Position numbers and translations under genes: made by a program | In this document: positions 38,946 to 46,947 of the stretch, piece after piece | How positions within the stretch are numbered: the stretch's first letter is position 1 | Layout: the number at the start of each line of letters is the position of its first letter | The notes under the pieces: generated by a model | Seen by the model: only the letters and a program-made list of their open reading frames with translations | Databases searched by the model: none | Told to the model about the DNA's origin: nothing | Assembly: GCF_001598215.1 (NCBI RefSeq) | Contig: NZ_BCXJ01000001.1 | Location: 1,178,001 to 1,242,000, forward strand | Reading direction: 5' to 3' | Length of the DNA stretch: 64,000 nt | Origin: Shouchella clausii | GTDB taxonomy: Bacteria > Bacillota > Bacilli > Bacillales > Bacillaceae_D

Positions 38946-39868
38946 TAGTGGCTTTCCTCCTTGTCCTTAAAGTAATTGTTTTCTTCTAAAAAGATTTGGG
39001 CAACAAGGCGCGGATTTTTCAATTCCACGTCGGCCATATAGTTTAATTGTTGCATTTTTTCGGTGGTAATTGTGCCAGTTAAGCGTTCTAAAAGCGGCGA
39101 GAGCTCTGGATATTGTTCAAGCACATCATTGCGTACAACCGGCGAGGCGTCGTAAGGTGGGAAAAACCGCCGGTCATCTTCCAGCACTTTTAAATTGTAT
39201 TCCTGAATACGCCCATCGGAAGAGTAAGCCAATACAACATCCATATGTCCGCTAGCATTGGCTTCATAAACGAGGCCGACATTCATCGGAAACACGTTGC
39301 CAAAAGCAAAATAGCTTTCTTGAAAGCCTTGGTAGCCATCGCCTTTGCGATTCACCCATGAATTATCGACGCCAAAACGGAGTTCCGGTGCAAAAGTTTC
39401 CAAGTCTGAAATCGTTTCAATCCCATGCTCATCCGCAAATGCCTCGGTAACAGAAAGGGCGTACGTATTTTCAAAACCATACGAATCAAACCAAGTTTGG
39501 TCAAAACGCTCAGAAAATTCTTGTTTCACGATGTCCATTGCTTCGTCTCGATCGGTAACGGGGTCCATACCAAGTGCCGCAGACAAGTCTGTACCTGTAT
39601 AGCGAGCAGCGGTAATGTCCAAGTCACCTTGTACAAGCGCTTGATGCTGGACGACAGAGGAGCCTAGTTTCGTAATTAACTCGGTCTGCAAATCCGTTTC
39701 TTCTTCAATCAATAGGGCGACGATTTGCCCTAGAATTTCTGATTCGCTTGTCACCATTGTGCCAATTCGGATTGTTTGCTGGGAAGGGCCAGATAGTCCC
39801 GGCAAAGAACACCCAGTTAATAAAAGTCCCGAAAGGCAAAAAGCAATAATTGTTTTTGGTGGCTTCAC
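38945..39868 (-). CDS. opuCC: Osmoprotectant-binding lipoprotein OpuCC-like
   Basis: A 307-residue solute-binding lipoprotein. The signal peptide ends in lipobox LLLTGCS (Cys about residue 20), the target of Lgt. The rest is an OpuAC/ProX-type domain for quaternary ammonium compounds, with GTMVTSESEILGQIVALLIEE and DITAARYTGTDLSAALG. It lies between the two permease genes. Ligand assumed glycine betaine, carnitine or choline by family. Confidence 0.9.
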   Translation of the reverse strand: MKPPKTIIAFCLSGLLLTGCSLPGLSGPSQQTIRIGTMVTSESEILGQIVALLIEEETDLQTELITKLGSSVVQHQALVQGDLDITAARYTGTDLSAALGMDPVTDRDEAMDIVKQEFSERFDQTWFDSYGFENTYALSVTEAFADEHGIETISDLETFAPELRFGVDNSWVNRKGDGYQGFQESYFAFGNVFPMNVGLVYEANASGHMDVVLAYSSDGRIQEYNLKVLEDDRRFFPPYDASPVVRNDVLEQYPELSPLLERLTGTITTEKMQQLNYMADVELKNPRLVAQIFLEENNYFKDKEESH

Positions 39869-39886
39869 AGTGATTCTCCTCCCCCC

Positions 39887-40528
39887 TTAAGATGCTTGGG
39901 ATTGTTTGTAGCCTTTTGGCGTTAATGCGCGCTCGAACAGCAGCAGCAAGCGGTCAGCAAGCAGCGCCAAAATCGTAGCAGGTAAAGTTCCGGCTATGAT
40001 AAGCGCTGGTTGGAACAAATTGAGGCCATCAAAAATGAAATCCCCTAGCCCACCGCCACCGACAAACGCCGCTAATGTAGCCCAGCCGATCAAATATACA
40101 GTTGCTAAACGGATGCCTGCCATAATGACTGGCAATGCAAGGGGAATTTCAATTTTAAAAATCGATTCGATATTGTTCATACCCATGCCTTTGCCTGCTT
40201 CCAACACGCTTGGACTGACGCCTTTGACACCCGTATAGGTGTTTCGTAAAATCGGCAATACAGAGTAAAAAAACAAAGCAATAATGGCCGGCACTTTGCC
40301 TGCTCCAAAAATAGGAATAAAAAAGGCTAATATGGCGAGGCTTGGGACCGTCTGCAAAATGCCGATGACAGATATAAGCCTGTCTGCCACACGAGGAACA
40401 CGTGTTAGAGCAATTCCTAAAGGCACAGAGACAAGAACGCCTAAGAGAATCGCCGTAAATGAAATCAACAGATGTTCCCCTGTCTTAAAAAGCAAGTCAT
40501 GGCCATATTCTGAAAAAAACGCGATCAT
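39887..40528 (-). CDS. opuCB: Osmoprotectant ABC transporter permease OpuCB-like
   Basis: A 213-residue permease with about five helices and the coupling loop GVKGVSPSVLEAGKGMGMNNIESIFK. It forms the channel with OpuCD. ATG 40528 follows GAAGGAGG in the 65-base gap after opuCA. Confidence 0.9.
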   Translation of the reverse strand: MIAFFSEYGHDLLFKTGEHLLISFTAILLGVLVSVPLGIALTRVPRVADRLISVIGILQTVPSLAILAFFIPIFGAGKVPAIIALFFYSVLPILRNTYTGVKGVSPSVLEAGKGMGMNNIESIFKIEIPLALPVIMAGIRLATVYLIGWATLAAFVGGGGLGDFIFDGLNLFQPALIIAGTLPATILALLADRLLLLFERALTPKGYKQSQAS

Positions 40529-40593
40529 CGTTTAACCTCCTTCATAAGTCGATTTTAAAAGAACGTACGACACCTTGGCAGAACATAATCGAC

Positions 40594-41742
40594 TCACGTT
40601 TCTGTTTGCTCCTCAAAGTCCAATCCATCGCCCCAAATTGTGTCATAGACAATATCCGCCAAACTGGTCCGTGTCACAATGCCTGCAACTTGGTGTTGGT
40701 CATTGACAACGGGCACATATTTGGCACCGCGTCGGAGCATTTTGTGGATCGTATCACGCAAAAGGCTGTGCTCTTGAACAGTAAAAACATCTGTTTCCAT
40801 TGCTTCTTTGACAGTCAATGCTTTTTTGTAAAAGGAATCGATCATTTCGACGTCAATGTAGCCGGTTAAGACGTTGTCCTGGTTGACGGCAAGGAGTGAG
40901 TCGACACGCTTATCACGCATGAGGGAGATGGCGTTGCGCAGTGTTTCATTTTCATTGACGGTAACGGCGTGTTTGTTCATAACTTGTTTAACAGTTGTCA
41001 CATCAGCCCGTCCTTGAATGAGGCGGTCTTTGCCGATAAAATCTTCGACAAAGACATTGGCAGGGGAGCGCATGATCTCATCAGGAGTTCCAGTTTGGAC
41101 GATTTTTCCGTCTTTCATGATGACAATTCGGTCTGCTAGCTTTAATGCTTCGTCCATGTCGTGTGTAACAAAAACAATCGTTTTGTCGAGGTCTTTTTGT
41201 AATTTTTTGAATTCCTCTTGTAAAGAATCTCTCGTAATCGGATCGAGTGCGCCAAAAGGTTCGTCCATTAAAATCAGTGGTGGATCCGCTGCGAGCGCCC
41301 GCAACACACCGATCCGCTGCTGCTGCCCGCCACTTAATTCATGTGGGTATTTGTCCAAATACAACTCTGGCAAATTGACTAGTTTAATCAGTTCTTTTGC
41401 CCGCTTGTCTTTTTTCGCTTTCGACCACTTCAAAAGCGTTCCTACAAGGACAATGTTTTCTTTAACAGTCATATGGGGCATTAACCCGATTTGCTGGATA
41501 ACGTAGCCAATTGATCGACGCAATTCGACTGGATCTTGTTTCCGGATGTCTTTGCCGTTTACAGTAATTTGCCCTTCTGTCGCTTCGTGGAGACGGTTCA
41601 CCATTTTCATTGTTGTTGTTTTCCCGCAACCACTTGGGCCAATAAAACAAACGAATTCGCCTTTATTTATTTTTAGATTTAAATTGTCTACAGCTGGCCT
41701 GCCGGCACCATAACGCTTTGTGACATTTTTAAATTCCAACAA
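40594..41742 (-). CDS. opuCA: Osmoprotectant ABC transporter ATPase OpuCA-like
   Basis: A 382-residue ATPase: Walker A GPSGCGKTT, signature LSGGQQQRIGVLRALA, Walker B LILMDEPFGALDP, then two C-terminal CBS domains (about 255-370) that sense ionic strength or nucleotides in this family. Start TTG 41742 is chosen: GGAGGTG lies exactly 6 bases upstream (41755-41749) and length then matches B. subtilis OpuCA (380). Upstream ATGs in the frame lack ribosome sites. It leads the operon. Confidence 0.92.
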   Translation of the reverse strand: MLEFKNVTKRYGAGRPAVDNLNLKINKGEFVCFIGPSGCGKTTTMKMVNRLHEATEGQITVNGKDIRKQDPVELRRSIGYVIQQIGLMPHMTVKENIVLVGTLLKWSKAKKDKRAKELIKLVNLPELYLDKYPHELSGGQQQRIGVLRALAADPPLILMDEPFGALDPITRDSLQEEFKKLQKDLDKTIVFVTHDMDEALKLADRIVIMKDGKIVQTGTPDEIMRSPANVFVEDFIGKDRLIQGRADVTTVKQVMNKHAVTVNENETLRNAISLMRDKRVDSLLAVNQDNVLTGYIDVEMIDSFYKKALTVKEAMETDVFTVQEHSLLRDTIHKMLRRGAKYVPVVNDQHQVAGIVTRTSLADIVYDTIWGDGLDFEEQTET

Positions 41743-41783
41743 AACGCCCACCTCCATGTCGAATAATGTAAATTCACCAAATA

Positions 41784-41813
41784 AGTATAAGTAAAAACAA
41801 GTCGATTCGTAAA
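41784..41813 (-). promoter_or_regulatory. Candidate promoter of the opuC operon
   Basis: On the reverse strand TTTACG (41813-41808, 4/6), an 18-base spacer and TATACT (41789-41784, 5/6) end 41 bases before the opuCA start. Confidence 0.5.
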
Positions 41814-41837
41814 GTCTTATAAACGTTAAAAAATATA

Positions 41838-41853
41838 TGCAATATATACTGCA
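41838..41853. promoter_or_regulatory. Near-palindrome upstream of opuC
   Basis: TGCAATATATACTGCA is a 16-base imperfect palindrome with perfect TGCA ends, 25 bases upstream of the candidate opuC -35 box. It could be a regulator site (GbsR/OpcR-type proteins control opuC in other Bacilli), but no regulator gene adjoins it. Confidence 0.3.
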
Positions 41854-41978
41854 CAAAATTTGTGACGTGTTTTCCTTCCATTTGCTTTGTTTTTCTTCCG
41901 AATTCTACCCATTATGGTTTCTGGTCGTTTACAGAGAGGGTCAAACACGGTATGTACAGCAGTGAGATGAAAAAATAA

Positions 41979-42007
41979 TTGTATCCTTTTCCAATTCAGC
42001 GTATAGT
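41979..42007 (+). promoter_or_regulatory. SigA promoter of the DUF4870 gene
   Basis: TTGTAT (41979-41984, 4/6), a 17-base spacer and TATAGT (42002-42007, 5/6) lie 27 bases before the start codon. Confidence 0.7.
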
Positions 42008-42034
42008 AAAGGTAAGGATAAGGAGAGATGAAAA

Positions 42035-42391
42035 ATGGCCAATGAAATTATTGATTACCGCGAATATGAACCAGACGGAAGCGAGCGTATGTTGGCGATG
42101 TTACTATATTTATTGAGCTTTCCTGCGCCTATCCTTGCGCCACTCATTATCTGGCTCGTTAAAAGAGATGATTCAGACTTTATTGATTACCATGGCAAGG
42201 AATACTTTAACTTTTTGATTTCTTTTTTTATTTACGGAATAGTTGCGGGTGTGACCATGATTGTCCTAATTGGTTTCTTGCTTACACCGCTTGTCGGCCT
42301 GCTTGCTATTATCTTTACGATTTTGGCTGCAATCAAAGCATACCAAGGAGAGGAATACCGGATTCCCCTCACCATTAAATTTTTACGTTAA
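42035..42391 (+). CDS. DUF4870 membrane protein
   Basis: A 118-residue protein with three hydrophobic segments (about residues 20-43, 60-85, 85-102) and the DUF4870 pattern: FIDYHGKEYFNFLISF between helix one and two and IKAYQGEEYRIPL at the C-terminal end. Function unknown. It has its own promoter, the ribosome site AAGGAGAGATG and a hairpin after it, so it forms a single-gene unit. Confidence 0.8.
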   Translation: MANEIIDYREYEPDGSERMLAMLLYLLSFPAPILAPLIIWLVKRDDSDFIDYHGKEYFNFLISFFIYGIVAGVTMIVLIGFLLTPLVGLLAIIFTILAAIKAYQGEEYRIPLTIKFLR

Positions 42392-42394
42392 GCG

Positions 42395-42422
42395 GAGGCA
42401 TCCCATAATACGGGGATGCCTC
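42395..42422. terminator. Hairpin between convergent DUF4870 and M20 genes
   Basis: GAGGCATCCC (42395-42404) pairs perfectly with GGGATGCCTC (42413-42422). Only two T follow on the forward strand, so termination strength is uncertain, but its place between convergent genes fits a shared terminator. Confidence 0.65.
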
Positions 42423-42426
42423 TTAA

Positions 42427-43776
42427 CTATTTCTGTCCGACAGCATGGATAACATGGGCTGTACAGCGAATGCCGTTTAAAAAATGGCGAATGGCGAGAT
42501 TTTCATTTGGCGAGTGGTTTCGTTGGTCAAAGTTTGCATAAGGTACGAGAAGAGATGGCGCTTGAAGGAGTTTTGTCCATACATAGTCTGGAAGCGAGCC
42601 ACCAAGGCTTGGTTGGATAAGGGGCTCCTCATTAAAACAAGCCGAAATGCCTTCTAGTGCCTTTTGGACGATCGCTGTCTCAACTGGCGTACGCGAAGGC
42701 TCCATTGCACCTAAGAACGTCACCTTGGCATCAGGTCGGCGTGCTTTCACGTGGGCAGTCACCTTTTCAAAAATGTCTTTCGGGTCCTGGTCAACAACAA
42801 GGCGCGCGTCGATTTTTACACTTGCTTTGCTAGGAATAATCGTCTTAATGCCATCCTCTAAATAGCCGCTTTTTAGCCCGCATATATTGAAAGTTGGTTC
42901 TAGTGCCAGTTTTCGGTAATATGTTTTTCTGTCGATGTCTAAATGGGGATAGCCGATTTTTTGGGCGACTGAGTCTTTTTCAAAAGGGAGTGCGGCCAAT
43001 AGTTGTTCTTCTTCAGCGCTGGCAGGGCGGATATTGTCGTAAAAGCCTTCGATTAAGACGTGTCCGTCGTTGCTACGCATCGTCTGAAGCAGCTCCATAA
43101 GTTCCCAAGCTGGATTTGGAACAATGTTGCCTGTATTGCCAGAATGGTTGTCGAACTCGGCGTTTTGAAGTTCAATCTCAAAAGAAAGGATACCGCGGAC
43201 CCCGAGGAGAACAAGAGGAGAGCCGCTGTCGTGAGAAGGCCCATCAGCCGTGTAAACGAGATCAGCTTGAAGCAATTCTTTGTGTTTTTGAACAAAGTCT
43301 GGCAAATGGACGCTGCCCATTTCTTCTTCCCCTTCGATAACGATTTTAATGTTAACGGGTAAATCGCCAAATGCTTGTTGATACGTTTTAATACCGAGAA
43401 GTTGGGCAACGATTTGCCCTTTGTTGTCGCCGGCGCCCCGTGCAAAGATCCGCCCGTCGCGGACCGTTGGTTCAAATGGCGGTGTCTCCCAATCGCTTAA
43501 TGGGTCAGGGGGTTGTACATCGTAATGGCCATAAATTAACAAAGTTGGCGCGTGTTTGTCTGTGAGAAGTTCACCGTATAGAATAGGATGACCCTCTGTT
43601 TCAAACAGTTCAGTACGGGCGCCGACTTCCTCCATTAGCGCCCGCATTAACGCTGCGCATTCGCGCATTCCTTTGTTTTGAGTACTAATGCTTTCTTGGC
43701 GCAACAGTTTAAATAACGTAGCCAATGAATCGTCTGTTTGCTTTGCGACTATGTCGTCAATTGCTGGAATGCTCAG
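42427..43776 (-). CDS. M20 family dipeptidase, probable CTG start
   Basis: A 449-residue zinc metallopeptidase of the M20 ArgE/DapE/CPG2 group. Metal and catalytic residues are visible in YGHYDVQPPDP, RGAGDNKGQ and the EGEEEMGS pair of Glu; the dimerisation domain follows at about 190-345. These enzymes cleave dipeptides or N-acyl amino acids. A perfect AAGGAGGAG (43792-43784) lies 7 bases before CTG 43776 and 4 before ATT 43779. No ATG, GTG or TTG is correctly placed; the nearest ATG upstream (43824) has no ribosome site, and the next Met inside is too late. A CTG start is therefore proposed. Confidence 0.85.
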   Translation of the reverse strand: MSIPAIDDIVAKQTDDSLATLFKLLRQESISTQNKGMRECAALMRALMEEVGARTELFETEGHPILYGELLTDKHAPTLLIYGHYDVQPPDPLSDWETPPFEPTVRDGRIFARGAGDNKGQIVAQLLGIKTYQQAFGDLPVNIKIVIEGEEEMGSVHLPDFVQKHKELLQADLVYTADGPSHDSGSPLVLLGVRGILSFEIELQNAEFDNHSGNTGNIVPNPAWELMELLQTMRSNDGHVLIEGFYDNIRPASAEEEQLLAALPFEKDSVAQKIGYPHLDIDRKTYYRKLALEPTFNICGLKSGYLEDGIKTIIPSKASVKIDARLVVDQDPKDIFEKVTAHVKARRPDAKVTFLGAMEPSRTPVETAIVQKALEGISACFNEEPLIQPSLGGSLPDYVWTKLLQAPSLLVPYANFDQRNHSPNENLAIRHFLNGIRCTAHVIHAVGQK

Positions 43777-43905
43777 AATAAAACTCCTCCTTGTCTTGGG
43801 CGAAAGCAAAAAGGCTAGCGCCATCGTGTTTTTTAAATCGTAACACGTCATACTGAAAAAAGGAATCGAATAAGGACAGGCTTCATACTGTCTGGCGATG
43901 TTGCA

Positions 43906-43939
43906 ACAAAACAAGCTTCCGCAAAACGCGGAAGCTTGT
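43906..43939 (-). terminator. Terminator of clpP
   Basis: On the reverse strand a perfect 12-bp stem (43939-43928 with 43922-43911) around five bases is followed by TTTTGTTG. Confidence 0.88.
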
Positions 43940-43944
43940 TTGTA

Positions 43945-44532
43945 TTATTTCGTTGGTGTTTCAATCACCTTGTCGATTAAGCCGTATTCTTTTGCTTGTT
44001 CGGCAGACATAAAGTTATCACGGTCTGTGTCTCTAGCAATTCGTTCATACGGTTGACCAGAACGTTCTGCCATAATTTGATTGAGTTTTTCGCGCATTTG
44101 AATGATGCGGCGGGCATGGATTTCCATGTCTGCAGCTTGGCCTTGCATGCCGCCAAGTGGTTGGTGGATCATCACTTCACTATTTGGCAATGCCATCCGT
44201 TTGCCTTTCGCTCCAGCAGTGAGCAAAAATGCGCCCATGGAAGCAGCCATGCCGATGCAAATCGTTGATACATCTGGTTTGATGAATTGCATCGTGTCAT
44301 AGATTGCCATCCCAGCAGTAATGGAGCCGCCAGGAGAGTTAATGTATAAGGAAATATCTTTTTCAGGGTCTTCTGCTTGCAAAAACAACATTTGTGCAAC
44401 GATCGAATTGGCGACATTGTCGTCAATTCCGCTCCCTAGCATAATAATGCGGTCTTTCAATAAGCGGGAGTAAATGTCATATGCACGCTCGCCACGGTTT
44501 GTTTGTTCAATTACTGTAGGTATTAAATTCAT
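43945..44532 (-). CDS. clpP: ATP-dependent Clp protease proteolytic subunit
   Basis: The 195-residue barrel-forming serine protease that works with ClpC, ClpX and ClpE. Catalytic Ser in [13 protein letters not shown] (about residue 98), His in MIHQPLGG (about 123) and Asp in RDTDRDN (about 172). ATG 44532 follows GAGGAGGAAGAGCG. The promoter is overlapped by a CtsR box, so it belongs to the class III heat-shock regulon. It is a single-gene unit. Confidence 0.97.
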   Translation of the reverse strand: MNLIPTVIEQTNRGERAYDIYSRLLKDRIIMLGSGIDDNVANSIVAQMLFLQAEDPEKDISLYINSPGGSITAGMAIYDTMQFIKPDVSTICIGMAASMGAFLLTAGAKGKRMALPNSEVMIHQPLGGMQGQAADMEIHARRIIQMREKLNQIMAERSGQPYERIARDTDRDNFMSAEQAKEYGLIDKVIETPTK

Positions 44533-44590
44533 CGCTCTTCCTCCTCATGTCATATTGACTAAAATCCTTGAAAACTGTTGCTCTGTATTC

Positions 44591-44619
44591 ATCATACTGC
44601 AAAGGTCAATAAAGGTCAA
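44591..44619 (-). promoter_or_regulatory. SigA promoter of clpP
   Basis: On the reverse strand TTGACC (44619-44614, 5/6), a 17-base spacer and TATGAT (44596-44591, 5/6). The -35 lies inside the CtsR box. Confidence 0.85.
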
Positions 44620-44620
44620 A
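44603..44620 (+). promoter_or_regulatory. CtsR heat-shock operator
   Basis: The heptad pair GGTCAAT-AAA-GGTCAAA matches the CtsR direct-repeat consensus (two copies of RGTCAAA spaced by three bases). It covers the clpP -35 box, so CtsR binding would block transcription until heat or protein stress. Confidence 0.92.
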
Positions 44621-44824
44621 TAAGCTGCTTCTTTTTACAAAAGTATGTACGGCAACAACAAAAAAGCAGTTTCTATTCATGTACTATTCCTTGTGATGAC
44701 CAAAAAGCCCTTCTTTCATGATAGACTAAATTACAAAGATGTAAACCTCTATGTTTTCCGCCGTTCACAACGTTGTTTCTCATTTTTAAAGCGTAAAAGA
44801 GCTAGGCAATTGCTGAATTTAAAA
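44621..44824. other. Gap between clpP and sigL without a gene
   Basis: Between the clpP regulatory region and the sigL promoter I see no supported gene. A 73-codon forward frame from 44645 lacks a ribosome site and runs through the sigL promoter; it is judged spurious. Confidence 0.5.
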
Positions 44825-44838
44825 AGAAAGCGTTTACA
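44825..44838 (+). promoter_or_regulatory. cre site (CcpA operator) at the sigL promoter
   Basis: AGAAAGCGTTTACA matches the cre consensus WGWAARCGYTWWCW at all 14 positions. It overlaps the -35 element of the sigL promoter, a repressing position. sigL is catabolite-repressed through CcpA in B. subtilis. Confidence 0.85.
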
Positions 44839-44862
44839 TAAACAAGCCATTTGGTTTATGCT
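44833..44862 (+). promoter_or_regulatory. Probable SigA promoter of sigL
   Basis: TTTACA (44833-44838, 5/6), an 18-base spacer and TATGCT (44857-44862, 4/6), 93 bases before the start codon. Confidence 0.6.
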
Positions 44863-44955
44863 ATGACATGTAGAGGTAAAAAGCGCAGTTAAATTTACCT
44901 GAGCGGTATGTAAAATCAAGGCAAGGAAGCTCGAAGTTAGAGGGAGGAAGAATAG

Positions 44956-46293
44956 ATGGAGATTGGCTTACTGCAACGTCAGACAACTAGTTTAGTGATG
45001 ACCCAAGAGTTAAGGCAAGCGCTCCACTTGCTACAATATTCGTCTGTGGACGTCATTGCCTATTTGCGGGAACAAGCGCTAGAAAATCCTCTACTCGAAT
45101 TACATGAACGATCTACCCTTTCCCGTGAACAGGAAAGGGTTGGCACAAGGCCAATCAGGCAAACGATGTCAAGTGACGACAAACAGGCAGCGTTGCAAAA
45201 TGTTCCGCAAAGAGGGCGGACGCTTGCTGATGAGCTGCACGAACAGCTGATTGAATCGCCGACGCTGAGCGAAAACGATAAATGCGAGCTTACTTATTTG
45301 ATTGGCAATTTACGGGAAGATGGTTATTTAGGAGAAGCGCTGCCTCAGCTTTGCGCAGACCGGAACATCGCTGAATCGGAAGGCGAAAGGTTGCTCGCCG
45401 TATTACAGAGTTTTGAGCCTGCAGGCGTAGGGGCCCGTTCCCTTGGGGAATGCTTGGCCTTGCAACTTAAACGAATGCCTGATTTCCCTCCTTTTGCGAT
45501 TGAAATCGTCTTAAACCATCTCGAAGCGCTGGCTGCCCGGAAATGGAAGCAACTTGCGAAACAATACGGCGTCGCTGTTCAGGATATACAGCACCTATAC
45601 GACCAATTAAAGGAGCTTGACCCAAAGCCTGGACTACGTTATTCGAAGGAAACGGCCATTTACGTCCAGCCTGATGTGCTGATGGCAAAGGATGAATCTG
45701 GAAAGCTGCTTGTCTTCATGAATGATGACATACTACCCGCGATTCGCGTACACGAGGAATATGACCATTTACTGAAACAACAAGTCGAGACAAGCGCGTA
45801 TGCGAAGCAAAAAAAGCAGCATGTCGAGTGGTTAAAACGCAGCCTTGAACAACGCCAGCAAACAGTGCGTCGCGTGGCGGAAGTGTTGGCCAGCGTGCAA
45901 GCAGACTACTTGCTCCAGCCTGAGGGGGTGCTCAAGCCACTAACTTTAAACGATGTTGCCCAAGTTCTCGGCATCCATGAATCAACGGTAAGCCGGGCAA
46001 CGGCCAATAAATATGCGCAAACACCTCGTGGCTTAGTCGAATTAAAAGCATTGTTCTCTGGCCATGTATCTAAGTCAGATGCTCAATTGACCAATCACCA
46101 CGTTAAAGTGTGGCTTAAAGAAATGATCAACATAGAGGATAAAAGCAAACCTTTGTCAGACCAAAAATTAGCGGAGAAGTTGAGAATCGAAAAAGGTGTG
46201 GCTTTGTCGCGGCGGGTAGTGGCAAAATACCGCGATGAACTTGGGATTTTGCCATCGTCGAAACGGAAACGCTACAATGAAAGGACTGGATAA
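44956..46293 (+). CDS. sigL: RNA polymerase sigma-54 factor (SigL)
   Basis: A 445-residue sigma-54. The N-terminal Gln-rich activator region reads LLQRQTTSLVMTQELRQALHLLQYS; the core-binding region covers about 90-270; an HTH is at about 325-345 (VAQVLGIHESTVSRATANK); the RpoN box is SRRVVAKYRDE near the C terminus. It directs transcription from -24/-12 promoters with enhancer-binding activators, mainly for amino acid and levan use in Bacilli. It is catabolite-controlled by the cre site. A glutaredoxin-like gene overlaps its stop. Confidence 0.95.
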   Translation: MEIGLLQRQTTSLVMTQELRQALHLLQYSSVDVIAYLREQALENPLLELHERSTLSREQERVGTRPIRQTMSSDDKQAALQNVPQRGRTLADELHEQLIESPTLSENDKCELTYLIGNLREDGYLGEALPQLCADRNIAESEGERLLAVLQSFEPAGVGARSLGECLALQLKRMPDFPPFAIEIVLNHLEALAARKWKQLAKQYGVAVQDIQHLYDQLKELDPKPGLRYSKETAIYVQPDVLMAKDESGKLLVFMNDDILPAIRVHEEYDHLLKQQVETSAYAKQKKQHVEWLKRSLEQRQQTVRRVAEVLASVQADYLLQPEGVLKPLTLNDVAQVLGIHESTVSRATANKYAQTPRGLVELKALFSGHVSKSDAQLTNHHVKVWLKEMINIEDKSKPLSDQKLAEKLRIEKGVALSRRVVAKYRDELGILPSSKRKRYNERTG

Positions 46294-46544
46294 TGAACGT
46301 CGATTTTTATACGAAAAAAGGATGCCCCTTATGCGATAAGGGGTACGCATTGCTGAAAGAATTAGCCGATTGTTATTCCCTTGTGATTCGGTGCCATGAC
46401 ATCTATCAAGATGATTCGCTTTTAGAGAAGTACCAGCTTAAAATCCCAGTTGTTTGTGTAAACGGCGAAGAAATTGGGTACGGCTTATTAGAGAAAGAGT
46501 CGCTACAAAAGCAGATCGAACGCATTCGTTCAATAAAGCAGTAA
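46293..46544 (+). CDS. Glutaredoxin-like thiol protein (DUF836)
   Basis: An 83-residue thioredoxin-fold protein with a CPLC redox motif in YTKKGCPLCDKGYALL and the cis-Pro loop in LKIPVVCVNGEEIG. It belongs to the glutaredoxin-like DUF836 group; partners unknown. Its ATG shares one base with the sigL stop, so it is cotranscribed with sigL. Confidence 0.85.
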   Translation: MNVDFYTKKGCPLCDKGYALLKELADCYSLVIRCHDIYQDDSLLEKYQLKIPVVCVNGEEIGYGLLEKESLQKQIERIRSIKQ

Positions 46545-46597
46545 GCATGTACAAATTGAAAGGCAACGTCTATCTGACACACACTGAAAAACACAAA

Positions 46598-46633
46598 GAC
46601 TGCCTGTTCCCTCTAACGGGGATAGGCAGTTTC
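46598..46633 (+). terminator. Probable terminator after the glutaredoxin-like gene
   Basis: ACTGCCT (46599-46605) pairs with AGGCAGT (46624-46630), extended by an imperfect inner stem. Only three T follow, so it is modest. Confidence 0.55.
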
Positions 46634-46663
46634 ATGTCAAGGATCGATAGGATTCAAATGTAA

Positions 46664-46688
46664 TAAAAAGAGAATCGATTGGCTCTCT
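46664..46688 (-). terminator. Weak terminator after phr
   Basis: On the reverse strand AGAGA (46688-46684) pairs with TCTCT (46673-46669), followed by a T-rich tract. The stem is short. Confidence 0.4.
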
Positions 46689-46695
46689 AGTAAAA

Positions 46696-46947
46696 TTAAG
46701 CGTTTAGCTTCGACGTGTGAATGAAAGTAATGTCTCCTTTATCACGTTCGTCAATGGAAGTGATGTCTCCTTTATCGTGGCTGCCAATGAAAGTAATATC
46801 TCCTTTATCACTGCTGTCAATGAAAGTAATGTCTCCTTTATCGCGGCTATTCATTTCACTGTCAGCCTGTGTGTTTGTAAAAACAACGAATGAAGCTGCT
46901 GCGATTAAAGAGACGCCAAGTGAAACGAACAACTTTTTCTTAAACAA
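46696..46947 (-). CDS. Phr signalling-peptide precursor with four tandem DKGDIT copies
   Basis: An 83-residue exported precursor from TTG 46947; AGGAG (46961-46957) lies 9 bases upstream, whereas TTG 46956 directly abuts it. The N-terminal 28 residues form a signal peptide (FKKKLFVSLGVSLIAAASF). The mature part is four 11-residue repeats, each holding DKGDIT: SRDKGDITFID, SSDKGDITFIG, SHDKGDITSID and ERDKGDITFIH. Phr peptides are 5-6 residues with a basic residue at position two (for example ERGMT of PhrC), which DKGDIT fits. The start overlaps the 3' end of rap, the normal rap-phr layout. Single-copy precursors are usual, so four copies is the odd feature. The mature form is inferred. Confidence 0.85.
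   Translation of the reverse strand: MFKKKLFVSLGVSLIAAASFVVFTNTQADSEMNSRDKGDITFIDSSDKGDITFIGSHDKGDITSIDERDKGDITFIHTSKLNA
46720..46843 (-). repeat. 33-bp tandem repeat array inside phr
   Basis: A near-identical 23-base block (ATGAAAGTAATGTCTCCTTT plus ATC on the forward strand) recurs at 46721, 46754, 46787 and 46820, an exact 33-base period. Variation is confined mostly to the spacer codons. The high DNA identity suggests recent unit duplication. Confidence 0.95.

Noticed and set aside
44645-44866. Forward frame of 73 codons between clpP and sigL
   Set aside because: No ribosome site; it runs through the cre site and sigL promoter.
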